Assembly (NCBI GenBank): GCA_964036665.1 | Contig: OZ038528.1 | Coordinates: 3,974,501-4,038,500 of the forward strand | Origin: Gordius sp. MW1 | Taxonomy: Eukaryota; Nematomorpha; Gordioida; Gordea; Gordiidae | DNA length: 64,000 nucleotides | Direction of reading: 5' to 3' | Shown here: in pieces, positions 47,756 through 59,373 of the stretch | Position numbering within the stretch: position 1 is the stretch's first letter | Layout of the letters: every line of letters begins with the position of its first letter | Position numbers and translations under genes: made by a program | The notes under the pieces: generated by a model | What the model saw: the letters and a program-made list of their open reading frames with translations, nothing else | Databases searched by the model: none | What the model was told of the DNA's origin: nothing

Positions 47756-48786
47756 TTTAATCAATAGGTTGCCTAACCAATATTCTTACATATTAAAACC
47801 TAGTACTAGATATATAATTTACCATTTACCTCTGAATTAAAAAAGATAATTTATGATTTATTTACTTAATAATTCACATAATAATAGTTTAGTCGTTTAA
47901 ATAAAATCAAAATAAAAAACAAACCGCGTGCTTTCGATAAGATTTAATACTTGAATGCGAAATGAACTTTATTAAAGAGGACGGTCGGACTTTTGGCTTA
48001 AATTTAGGAATTTTACTATACCAGACCTATAGCAAGGCAAATTGCTTAACCAAAATTTAGAGTCAAGTTTAACTAGGCCTGGGACTATGTTAGGTTAAAT
48101 TTACTAACCAAAAGCAGAGTTGGGCTGATATTAGAATTTTACCCAGTGTTAGTCATTTTTCTGTTTTTATTGAAATTTTTTTTACAGTCTGTGTTAAAAT
48201 TGAGAACAAATATAGCGAATTCTCTAGTGAATTTATTAAATCATTTTGAGATGTTACTAAAATTTATATATCGATCTTTACTTAAATTTATTATAAGGAT
48301 TAGAGATAAAATTAAAATTTCAAAAAAGATACCTAAATTGTCTTCATTTATTAATTCTAACTCAATAATAAATTATGAAAATAAGATCACAAATAATAAA
48401 ATTAATGTCTACAATTGTAAAATTCCCGGCCTAAGCACACTGCCCTTTTTTACTCCCTAACCAAAGCCCGACAAGTTTGATAATCAGCTTTATAAACTCT
48501 TTAAAAATTAAAAAAAGATTGAGATATGATTAACATTATGTCTGTGACTTTAATATTCATTATTTGCAATTTTAATAATAGCTTGATTAGTGGGAAATAG
48601 GTGGGAGTAAAGAGAAGGTTTTTAAATTTCAGACCTTAGGAGCTCAATATTGAAAAATTAAAGAGACTAATTATATATGTTGCCATTTAATCCTGCAAAT
48701 TGCTTATACTTTGCCTATGATTAATAAAATTAGGATTGGAATCAAAGTATTATGATAAAGGGTTTTTTTGAATACGTTATGTTGTA
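47756..48786. other. 3' flank of MSH4 and intergenic DNA
   Basis: AT-rich; AATAAA at about 47899 could serve MSH4. A 104-codon frame at 48146-48460 is hydrophobic/basic, has no recognisable domain and is probably chance. Confidence 0.4.
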
Positions 48787-49519
48787 TACCCGTCAAAGTA
48801 GCAGAATGATAAAAAAGTAGCAGAAAAATATTTTTTTAGATAATCAAGATATTAGAATTAAATCTCAAATGGGGAGGGAATTTCTGATGTATTCCTAACC
48901 CTAACAATAACCCTTATCTTAACAACCTTGATGAATTCTGACCACTTCTGTTCAAAATCTAATATGATCAAAATGTAATACAGGCAAGAATTGCTTATGC
49001 GCATGCGCAGTTATAACCCTCCGCGTTTGGTAAGTTTTCTAATATTATTATGAATCCCATTCATAATGCCAATCATCCACAATGCCAATGACTGTATTAT
49101 TTTTAAGTAATAGCTCATTATACAGTTAATTCTATTATAATGATTATATTATATCCATGTGTACTAATTGTACTTATAATATTCCCTAACCCTAGCCCTA
49201 ACACTAACCCTAACCCTACCCCTTAATTTTGATTGGTTAAGCCATTGGCGGTCTAAAGCATTGGCATTATGGACGATTGGCATTGTGAACAGAAGCGATT
49301 ATTATCTTTTATTTTGTAAATATTATTATCGTTTATTTTGTAAATTTCATGTAATATAGGCTAAATGTAATATAGGCAAGGGTTAGGGTTAGATTTAGTG
49401 ATTTATTTGATAATATGTATTACTTATTACATTTTGCCTATATTAGATTTTGAACCAGATTCATTCTGACAATATCTGACCAATTTGGCTCCTATTTTTC
49501 TGCTACTTTGACCGGGTGC
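48787..49519. mobile_element. MITE (CCCGGTCAAAGTAGCAG ends) with a second MITE nested inside
   Basis: Outer ends TACCCGTCAAAGTAGCAGAA (48787) and TTCTGCTACTTTGACCGGGT (49519) match the small element at 25109-25290. From about 48969 to 49452 a different repeat is inserted, bounded by CAAAATGTAATACAGGCAAG and TTACATTTTGCCTATATTAG; it carries inverted CATAATGCCAATCATCCACA and GGACGATTGGCATTGTG blocks and a short CCCTAACACTAACCCTAACC run. Upstream of the presenilin gene. Confidence 0.65.
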
Positions 49520-49720
49520 GTCATGTTTGCATTATGAAATCATTGTAGAATGCATATCTAAAACCATGAGCTCTCTCGGTTCATCTAGCAGTAAGGATTC
49601 TCATTCAGCCTTAATCCGAAATAAAGTGAATTATTAAATATTATACCCCCATACAACTTCGATAATATTAAATATGATTTATATTAGGTAGTTGACAACA
49701 CCGCTACTACTTTAAATTCA

Positions 49721-52700
49721 ATGGATCCTTTAATTCCGGGCTCAGTTGATCAAGTGTCAGTTATAGAAAAAAATTATAAAGTTTCGCGAAATGACGAAGA
49801 TACGAACACATTTGACTTGCAAAATGAGATTAAATTTAGTGGGGGAGATCAACACTATGATCAGGAATTGGATGCTGATGAATTTGATATCAAATATGGA
49901 GCAGGGCATGTCATAGCAACATTTAAACCTGTTGTGCTCTGCATGTTATTAGTGATTATTTCTCTAGCATATATGCCTTATTACAAAATTCAGGATTCAT
50001 ATATGTATGAATCATTAGCAATTTAAATAAATCTTATAGGATTTATACTCCATTTCATGAAAAAACCAATAACATGGGAACTAAAGCTTGGCAATCTGTT
50101 GCCAATGCCAGTATTGTTATTGTGGTAATAATTATAGTCACATCAATCTTTGTCTTACTCTATAAATACAGATGCATGAAGGTATATATTTAACAGTGTA
50201 ATATTAAATCTTGTTTTTATCAGATTATAACTGGATGGCTAATATTTGCCTCAATGATTCTTATGTTCGTTTTTTTTGGAATTCATTTAGAGTATGTATA
50301 GTAACTTTGTATATAAACTAATCTATTAGGCAGATATTTTCTGTTGCAAACATTCCTATAGATTATTTTTCAATAATTTTTTGTATATGGAATTTTGCTG
50401 GAACTGGCATATTAGTTATTCATTGGAAAGGCCCTTTGAGACTTCACCAAACATATTTGATTGTCAATAGTGCATTATTTGCCTTATTGCTCATTAAATA
50501 TCTACCAGAATGGACTACATGGGTTTTACTTGCATTTTTGTCAATATGGGGTAAAAAATCTTATGTTTTAGTCTTATAATATTATAGATATACCAAATAT
50601 TTTGAGTTATATAATAAAATTATAGTGTAAACTTAAAGTATGTCATATTTATTTAGTTAAACATTTAGATAACGTGACTAGCCTTAAGCACAATATTAAA
50701 TTTACCAATAAATTTCACATTTAAAAATTGATATATATTTTATATATCTTATATGATAAAATTATATTAGATTTAGTCGCTGTGCTGTGTCCCAAAGGGC
50801 CTTTGAGAGCATTGGTTGAAATGGCTCAAGAAAGAAATGACTTTTTTCCTTCAATAATTTATTCATGTAAATATAACATACTTTAATTGTAAATTTAATC
50901 ATATAAACTCAACTGTAGCAACCATGGTATGGCTGATGACAACTAATGATACACCTAACAAAGCTCATCAAGGTAAGCATAAAATACTGTTAAATTTTGT
51001 ATTTTTTTATAAATAATAAATGATTAGAACAAGTAATATTCATTAAATTAAGAAGGTCTACCATTATTAACTTTAAAGTTCTATCCCGCAATGACCAACA
51101 ATTCTGGAGAATTTTGCGCTGAATAATAACACTAGTCAACAAATAATGGTCTTGTGTAAATACCGGGAAACGGTCAACATATTCCGAAAGAGTTTTTTGT
51201 GGTGAACACAAATATGTTTTTCGTTAAGTTTTTTTTAGATATTTCGATTCAAAGTTGCGAAAATTACCGTTTTTGACCCTTTTCGATGCTCAATAGAGCG
51301 ATAATGAATGGCTAAAATTTTTGTTTTAAACCTCTAAGTGGTAGAACCAACTTAGGGTAAAACATTGAAAAATGATTTTTTTCCTCTATTGTTTTAACTT
51401 TTTCCAATATATCAAATTTTCAATTAGTCCCTATGCGAAGCGGCATCCTTTGAGCCCCTCCCTCTCTATCTAATTGGGTTTTCCATCAATCACTCACATG
51501 CACCAAGAGTATTATTCAATATCGCTCTATTGAGCATCGAAAAGGGTCGAAAACGGTCATTTTCGCAACTTTGAATCGAAATATCTAAAAAACTTGACGT
51601 ATAGGAAAAAAACGAAAAACATATTTGTGTTCACCACAAAAAACTATCAGAATATGTTGACCGTTTCCCGGTTATTTACACAAGACCATTATTTGTTGAC
51701 TAGTGTAATCGGTGGCTTTGGATTGATAACGCGATATTTCGGGTTATTATATAGCCCATCATCAGTGGAAAAAAAATAAAAATAAAAAAGGGTGAATGAA
51801 GTCACATAAAAATAGACCCAGCGATTTTATACAATGACATTCACATTAATGGATTGAATATTCTATATATAATTAATATACCATATTAGATTTTTTACTA
51901 AATTATATAAAATTTATGAGCGTTTAAATCCGTTATTTTACAAACATATGTATAACACTCGATATTAGAATTAAGATCAATCACTGATCCCCGTGAAACT
52001 ACCAATATGGAAGGCGCCGGGGTAAGTAGAGCCATGGACACCATAGTTACTAGTGTAGCCTCTACATCTAATAGCAACGACCATGTCACGACGAGCATAG
52101 TTAACAATGGAGGAACTACGCGCGTTATAAAACCCTCCGAGGAATCTTCAGATAATAGGCATAGCAAATGGCACCCAGCAACCGAAGAAGACAGTACTCT
52201 ACTCCCCACTTCTACATAATTTTATTTGCTATTGACAATCTTACTTCAATGCCTATTTAGCCGATGCGAATCTAAAGCTACGTTTAGATGAATATCTGGA
52301 TTAGTGTTGTAAAAACGGCTGGGTTTTGTTTGGTTGGCCTTTGACCAAAAACCTATGGTCTGTTTATATTGACTAGAACCAAAGGTCGACCAAACAAAAC
52401 CCAGCCTTTTTACAACACTAATCTGTATGTTTAATATGATCTTTTAAGGGGGCAATTCTTCCAGGAGTTACAACTCTTTTGGGAGCAAGGATTTTTTAAT
52501 GTCTTTTTCTTGGGCTGCTCTAGAGCTGAGAAACAACCCAAAACGCAGCCACAGATGTCCCAACTCCTGTTTCCTCGCTTGTTTAGCGGTGATGGGGATT
52601 GAGATTTAAATTTAAGCGTTTGGAAACTTTTGCCCTAAACGATGAGTTTTTAGAAAATGGAGGGGGATTTTTGATGAAAATATAAAGATTAATAGGCATT

Positions 52701-53235
52701 GGTGGAGCAGAAATGTTGTTAAGAGGGCTAAGGAATAATTCCCTTTGAATTTTAACTTAATTTATCGAGGTTTTCGTCGTGTTAAGGTGTATTTAAAATC
52801 CATAAAGTTTACGTTTTTATGTACATTAAAAAAAAGTACTCTATAGTGTATTAGATATTTAATTACGAATTATAGTTTTAAATATGTTTTAGGGGGTGTT
52901 AAGATAGGACTGGGCGATTTGGTGTTTTATAGCGTGCTAGTTGGCAAGGCGTCTTCGTACGGAGATTGGAACACCACCCTCACCTGTTTCGTGGCCATTT
53001 TAATAGTTAGTACCAATTTTGAAATGTAAATTTATTTCTTCTCATTTTTAAAACATATTTCGTTTGTATCACAATTCAGGGTCTTTGTCTTACGCTGATC
53101 CTGTTGGCCATATACAAAATGCCATTGCCCGCGTTACCCATATCCATATTCTTCGGACTTTTGTTTTATTTTACTACGAGCAAAGTTATAACTCCCTTTT
53201 TGGACGAGTTAGCTAAAAACAACATATTCCTTTGA
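49721..53235 (+). CDS. PSEN: presenilin, catalytic subunit of gamma-secretase (9 exons)
   Basis: Intramembrane aspartyl protease that cuts Notch- and APP-type stubs within the membrane, together with nicastrin, APH-1 and PEN-2. Exons: 49721-50004, 50040-50181, 50224-50291, 50330-50550, 50771-50866, 50919-50972, 51969-52193, 52893-53005, 53080-53235; 1359 nt = 452 aa (human PSEN1 467). Visible: acidic N-terminus, LKYGA-like IKYGAGHVI at TM1, LYKYRC after TM2, [16 protein letters not shown], first catalytic Asp at 239 (TM6; reads [13 protein letters not shown]), a Ser/Thr-rich loop where endoproteolysis occurs, second catalytic Asp372 in GLGD, and PALP at 418-421 in TM9. The residue before Asp239 is Trp, where the family has Tyr. 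The four-residue end NIFL is shorter than the human tail. The codon across the exon 4/5 junction supplies Asp239. Introns 1-3 are only 35, 42 and 38 bp. Confidence 0.96.
51129..51706. mobile_element. foldback element, GTCAACAAATAATGG family, copy 2
   Basis: Best-preserved copy: ACACTAGTCAACAAATAATG at the left and its exact inverse at the right, arms of about 200 bases each (GGGAAACGGTCAACATATTC..., GTGGTGAACACAAATATG), and a unique centre of about 150 bases. No coding capacity. In presenilin intron 6. Confidence 0.85.
52303..52420. mobile_element. TA-flanked MITE (CGGCTGGGTT family), short copy i
   Basis: TA, then GTGTTGTAAAAACGGCTGGG ... CCCAGCCTTTTTACAACAC, then TA. Reduced to 118 bases by loss of the centre. 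In presenilin intron 7. Confidence 0.8.
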
Positions 53236-53867
53236 CGGTTATTCGAAGAAACCAAATCATGTAGCACAATGTTCTAGGAACCAAAGGATTTAGATATCAG
53301 TTTATTTAATCGTCGATATTATATTCAATCCACCTCGTGTCTCTTTTGTACGCCTCATATTTTTTAAAAATATATAAATTGTATTAATTATTTAACCTGT
53401 TGCACCTTGCCTACATGTCATTTTAGTACGTTATAATTGAAATGATTGTCATAGGTTAGAAGGCCATTCGAGGAGCTAATGAGCTGTAATTTTTTTTAAA
53501 AGTGTTAAAATTGGAAAAATATAAATGCGGGTATAAAACAAAGTAAAAAATTATAATCAGAAGCGCCGCATGTGTCATCTATAAAAAGTAGTTATTTTAT
53601 AATGTTCCTAAAAATATAGTAGGGCATTTTAAAGATTATATAAATTACAATGTAGTAAAACTAGGTGGCGATTGTAATCGTATTGATGTATGCTCCAATA
53701 TATTTTTAGTTAATTATAAAGCATAAGGCTAAGGATCTATCTCTATTTGTTTATACGATTTTTGATCTAAGAATAAAATTCTGAATAAATTAGAAAATTT
53801 GAAATGGATATTTGTAATTCGCAGGTCTTACCTTATTAGTGACTATTATATCTAAAACAAAAGATAT
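53236..53867. other. 3' flank of presenilin
   Basis: AT-rich, no gene seen. AATAAA motifs occur near 53773 and 53783; which is used cannot be told. Confidence 0.4.
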
Positions 53868-54965
53868 CATAGGCGTAACTAGGATTTACTCGAATGGCAT
53901 GGGTAGTGTTAGAAAATTTTCAAGGTGAAATTTTTTTTGTAAATATATTTTTTTGAATAAAAATGTTTTTTTTCTAAAAGTTTAAAGTGACAATAACTTA
54001 AAAATAATAAAATACTAAGAGTAAAATTCCAACAAATATTTATTTATATCTTATATATAAAAATGATATAAATTGAAAATCAATATCGACGATTTTTAGA
54101 TAGAAATGCATTTACACCATCTTTAGTTTTAGGAGTATATTGCCTGTGTACATAGAGTAACGTTAATCCGACTAGCCTGAAATTAACAGTTAATAAAACC
54201 ATTTAGTTTACCTTTCTTGTCCAATTGTGCTTCTAAGATATGATTTAAGTCTTTTTAGCACTCTAAAACACCGCTCATTAGAGCACGTTGTCACAGGTAG
54301 GGTTGCTAATGTATGGGAAAGAATGTTAATATTAGGATAAAGATCTAGTTTGGAGGCATGATTGAATAAGGTATCCAATGCATTGCTAGGTAATATTTCT
54401 GAATTGAAGTTTTTAAAGGATAAATACCACGATTTAATATTGGATTCAAACTGCTCTTCTGATCCTTCAAGATCATCTTCATAAAATTTAGCTAATATTA
54501 AAAAAGTATTAAATATTTAAGGGGTGAGCTGAACGGGGTCTTTAATAAAGAGGGTATCAAATCCCATAAGTATTTGTTGGTTTTTAGTGAATCGTTCATC
54601 TAATTCAGCTAAAACAAAATCCAAAAAGGGATTATACAACGAGATCCTGTAATAGGCTTTGGGGCATGTTGTGTTTGACCTTAATGTTTGAAGGAACGTC
54701 CTTCTGGGAATAGTAATGAAAAAATCATGACTTTTTCCAAATGTTGAAACATTGGTGAAAATAGATTTAAACCCCTCTTCGAAATTTTTACGCAAATCTT
54801 TGATTTTGCTAATAGCATTTTGGGCGGCATATATTGCTTGTGATAGATCGATTTTAATTCTTTGCAAATAGTTGCTAAGATGTATTGTATAGGAAAATAC
54901 TTGTTTCAACATAAAAAGGGAAAACCAAAATTGGCCTTGTTTCAATGATGAAAGTAATATCATTG
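53868..54965 (-). mobile_element. hAT transposon, 3' part of transposase with dimerisation domain
   Basis: The end CATAGGCGTAACTAGG (53868) and the next 230 bases match the MITE at 5803-6064. On the minus strand the transposase C-terminus reads, from 54963 down, LSQAIYAAQNAISKIKDLR..., YYRISLYNPFLDFVLAELDE, then after a probable intron SNIKSWYLSFKNFNSEILPS, and the hAT C-terminal domain SNERCFRVLKRLKSYLRS followed, across a second small intron (54164-54210 region), by GLTLLYVHRQYTPK. The reading is clean over these parts, so this is a fairly young or recently inactivated copy. The N-terminal half and the other terminal repeat are missing; it resembles the ZMYM-like branch of hAT (inference). 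Confidence 0.75.
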
Positions 54966-55959
54966 CATTCGATGATGATTCTTTGATCTCTAATTGTGAT
55001 TGTTAGTGTTTGATTATCCTCTTTTTCTTGTACTCTTACAGAATTAGTACAATCATTTTCTAAGAAACTAGATTCTAGAATCTATATTTAGCTTATATAA
55101 TTTATTTTCACCCTGATCTCTAATCGTTAGTGTTTGGTTAACCTGTTCCTCTTCTTCTCTTACTGAATTAGTACTATCATTTACTAAATTCTAGAATTTA
55201 GATTGAATTAAAATAATTTGGAAATTACCCTGGCTACTAATTGTCTCCTTTGAAAAGTTAATTTTTTAGGGAAGTAGTTATAAATGGAAATTCAAATATC
55301 GGAAATGGGATGGGAGCTATTTATCTAAAATTTAAATTCAAATTTTGAATAAAATTTATAAGTTTTGAACTTAAAAAATAGAAAAAACAACGAAAATCTT
55401 ATTAACACTTCCAAAATAATTTACAATTTATTATTATCAGTAATATTTGTGTGCAAATACAATATAAAAATTAAATTATTTGAAAGTAGTATTACAACCT
55501 TAAAATCACACTCTCCCCACTCCAATGAAAGATATTAAACTCCTTTTTGATGTGTCGTATTTACTCTTATAGTCGTGGTGGGGTGTGTTTTGGTCAGTGT
55601 TTTGTATAAGTAAGAACATGTTTAATATATCTTGTTTATCAGACCCCTATCCATGTTGCACGAAGTATTCCTCACTTCCCGTTACCGCCATATGCAATAC
55701 TCTCTGATTGACATTATCCACACTAGTAGATGTCGTTACCACAGACAATTTTCATTAATCATGCCCGCAGGTTGAATACTACCAATTGTCTCTAAATTTT
55801 ACTCCCAATGTTTAAAATATATCCAGCGATATTTTAAATCACTTTCAATTATAAATATATTTAAAATTTGTGTGAACTCTAAAAATCCACAAGTAGTTAG
55901 AATCTCACATATATTCAAATTATTTTTCCTCGTTATATGCCTTTAATAACATAGGTCTA
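54966..55959. other. AT-rich intergenic DNA
   Basis: No gene recognised. TCTAATTGTGATTGTTAGTG and CTCTAATCGTTAGTGTTTGG near 54990 and 55120 form a local two-copy repeat of about 90 bases that includes an ACAGAATTAGTAC-like end. Confidence 0.4.
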
Positions 55960-56499
55960 CAAAAAAACAACTGGAAAACGGTTTACTTTTATAGAGTTTT
56001 CTGTGGTGAACACGAGTATGTTTCTTGTTTTTTTTCCTATACGTCAAGTTTTTGAAAATAATTGAGTTCAAAGTTGCGAGATGAGCGTTTTTGCCCCTTT
56101 TTGAGGTGTATACCGAGACACCTCAAACAAGAAAACATATCGACAAAAATTAGAAAAAATATTTCTTGGTGGTTAAACAAATGTAGAGGAAACTCACACA
56201 AAATCAATTTTTCACACAGGTAAATTAGTTTTTAATTTATCTTAAAATTCCACTTACTCCTTATTGTAATATCACAAAATTGCCGCAGGCTTGGGGTCTC
56301 CCTCCCTTCCCTATCCCATTGGTTTCTATGCCTCTATAAGCATGTAAATACCCTATGTAATGTAAGTGTAGTGTTGAGTATGATAGTAGCTACCGAATTA
56401 CTATAATACTCTAAATTTATTTTACCCTCTCATCAATCAATCTGCCCCCATCCTAATCTCATTTTAATGCTGCTTTGGTTAATAAATCCGTTTAAAAAT

Positions 56500-57850
56500 A
56501 TTACGCCTCTGGATTTCGAATCGAATATTTTTGGTATTCGATTCGGAAAAAACATTCGATTCGAGATCGTCGAATATTAAAATGAAGATTCGAAAAAAAT
56601 TTAAGGATTCGAAATCGATTCGAATATATAATATATTAAATTTTTTTAATTATTAAAAAACACATTATAGAGGCTACTTTAATTTTTAATTTGCATATAC
56701 ATTTTAAAAATTTATTTGAAAGATATTTAAAAAAAATGTACACATTAAAAATATAAATATTAAAGGCGAGCGATATGTGTAAAACAATCAAAAATCGTTT
56801 TTAGCTAACTTTTAAGGCAAATTATCTTCCTAGCACTTTTCCTTAAACGATTGCTTGTGTTTGGTCAATAAATTGGTTTCGGTTGAAAATATTCTTTCGC
56901 ACTGGTTAAATGATCCAGGTATAGAAAAGATTTTTTTGCCAATTCGGAAACGACGTTGATTCAATTTCCATTATTGTAAAGGCTCAACATTGAAGGCCAC
57001 ACTTTGTTGCAATAATGTCTCTAATGGAGACTTCGCCTCGCCGCTCTTAATTGACGATCCAGTGTTGATGCTTCGCTAGTTGATTCAAAATCGGGCTGAC
57101 TTCCTATAGCAGGTTCCAAGTCATCCTTAATTTATCTATAGGATATGCCATGTACTGGTCATAAACACTCAAATTTTAAGCCTTAAATCTACGACATTCG
57201 TAAATAAGACTATCCTCCTATTGAATGCCATATATCTTCTATTTTCTGTTTGGCCATTTTAACAGCATGATCTTCTATGCCTGGTTGATAATATACCGGT
57301 TATACCAAGTTCATTGTGGGATTTGCCTCCCGGATATTAAATTAGTTGCACAGTAAAAGGGAAAAAGTATCAATTTAACCTTTTCAATTTGTTCCCATTC
57401 AATGTTGGATAGTAATTCCTTCTAGGAGGAATTTAAAGCCAAATCCAATGTTTGCCTTACTAGAATAGCCTCTTCTATCCTTATATAGGTGCTGTTCCAC
57501 CAGACTACTATGTCACGTTTTGCCTTTATGTAATTAATTGGTGGGCCAAATTTTTACATATATCCTTTAAACGTGAATTATATTTAGGCTGTCTTGCAAT
57601 TTTTATCAAAGTTTATAATTTAATTAAATTGTGATCCACGCTCCTTATAATTTATGTAAGTTTGCAAAATTTCAAATTCAAATTGTAGCAGGAAAAAGAA
57701 CTAAAATGCGGTAAGATAAAAACAGATAAATATTTGAGTCTCGTCTATTTAAATTAAACTTAAAAAGTAAAATTTGATTTATTCAAGGATTCGAATCAAG
57801 TTTTCGAATCTAAGCAGCGTAATTATTCGATTCGAATTTACACATATGGA
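56500..57850 (-). mobile_element. hAT relic of the BED-finger type inside the foldback element
   Basis: Ends are rich in ATTCGATTCGAAT on both sides (56515-56640 and 57785-57850), an inverted repeat typical of one hAT group. On the minus strand near 56945-56880 the dimerisation region reads IPGSFNQCERIFSTETNLLT, matching the hAT pattern P-S-ER-FS-G-N-T. Stops follow soon after, and no long frame remains; it is an old, broken copy. Confidence 0.65.
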
Positions 57851-57994
57851 TTCGGATTTTAATAATATAAAAGTGGAAAATTTGGCAGAAAACAAAACGT
57901 AAAAAATGTTGATTAATTTTAAATTAAAATTGCTCTTTTAAGGTTAAAAGTACCTGTTATTCTCAAAAAAAGTTTACATAAAATTAAATTAAAA

Positions 57995-58505
57995 AAACTT
58001 CAAGATTCCCCAGGCACACGGCGATCAGCAAAATCATCGGCCAGTACCTTAGGAAGGCTGGCTACCCAAACACCTTGGAGCCGGTCGGCCTTAGCACTAC
58101 CGATGGGAAAAGACCTGAAGGGGTCACACTCATCCCATGGTCCCGTGGACTGAATCTCACCTGGGCCTTTCCCACGGTCGACATATTTGCCCCATCCAAC
58201 TCCTCTAGACGTTGAAGCTCTCGCTCTCCTGAAACAAATTGGAAAAGCGATCTCCAGCGTTTCTTTAGATTTGAATTGAAAGAGTACTTTTTATCAGGCA
58301 AAAGATCACAATGGAAATCGTTAAATCCAACACGATTTCTATACACGGATCAATGCCATCCGTTTAGTTATAGCGCGTTTTTATATTTTTTTAGTCGTGT
58401 ATGTAATTTTTTTGTAGACCATTTAATAAAGTTACATGTTTTAGATTATAAAAATTGTATTTATGAAATTTCATACAAATTTTTTCTAAAAAAATTAATA
58501 TTGTT
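57995..58505 (+). mobile_element. LINE-like retroelement, 3' fragment C
   Basis: One frame reads IIGQYLRKAGYPNTLEP, GKRPEGVTLIPWSRGL, TWAFPTVDIFAPSNSS, matching LINE fragments A and B, but without the zinc knuckle. A deletion after APSNSS shifts the frame. About 500 bases remain. It sits next to a solo CCATAAATTACATAGCAATT (58571), a piece of the composite-element end. Confidence 0.7.
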
Positions 58506-59373
58506 TAATTAAAGTTTAATAGACATATTTACGCCTTAAATTCTTTTAATCTAAATTTCTATGTAATACCATAAATTACATAGCAATTAATAAAAAAAAT
58601 AAATAAGAGATTTTAAGAGAGAGATATGAGATTAGGGTGATGGCAGATTGATTGATGAGAGAGTGAAAAAAATGTAATAGTAGTATTGTAGTAGCTTACA
58701 TGCTTATACAGGCATAAAACCAAAGGTATTGGGAAGGGAGGAGGACCCTAAGTCTGGGACGGGATATCAAATATAGGGAGTAGGTGAAATTTTAACATAA
58801 TTTAAAAAGTAATTAAAAAATTGTTTTTGTATGAATTTCTTCCTATTTTACCACCAAAAAATACTGTTTAAAATTTTAGTCTATTTGTTTTCTCGGTATA
58901 CACCTCCAAAAAGGGGTAAAAATGCTCATTTTCGCAACTTTGAACTTAATTATTTCAAAAACATGACATATAGAAAAAAAAACAAAAAATACATTCGTGT
59001 TAACCACAAAAATCTCTATAAATATATGTTTACCCTTTTTCTGTTGATTTCAGACCATTCATTATATATTGAAAAGTTTAATAAAAAATTGTCATGTAAA
59101 TAAAAGTATGTATACACTGTTAAGTTAATGAATATTATTCGCTTGAACTCCAACCAAATAAAATTGAAACAAGTTCAAAATTTTATGCACCATAATAAGT
59201 GGAAATAAGCTGTCACCTTTTTTTAGATTTTATAAGTTGGCTCTTATTTTCCTACTGGATTAATTAGGCGTCTAGACATTAGTCATATAAGTATAGACAG
59301 AAAACAAGAGGTAAAAATTTACACTTATAAATTAATAAATTATTTATCCCACTAATATATAGTTTTAAATTAA

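Larger units (their letters stand above)
55960..59085. mobile_element. foldback element, GTCAACAAATAATGG family, copy 3, split by insertions
   Basis: The left arm (55960-56475) and right arm (about 58600-59085) are inverse copies of each other: GTGGTGAACACGAGTATG... against ...ACATTCGTGTTAACCAC, and ATCAATCAATCTGCC against GGCAGATTGATTGAT. The 2.1 kb between the arms is not part of the element: it holds a hAT relic (56500-57850) and a LINE fragment (57995-58505). The arms are diverged from copies 1 and 2. Confidence 0.7.

Noticed and set aside
48146-48460. 104-codon hydrophobic/basic frame after MSH4
   Set aside because: Composed mainly of Leu/Ile/Asn/Lys codons expected from AT-rich DNA; no family match.
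49185-49225. Telomere-like CCCTAACCC run
   Set aside because: Only a few imperfect units, and similar short runs are parts of repeats at 21248 and 29868; not a telomere or a clear fusion site.
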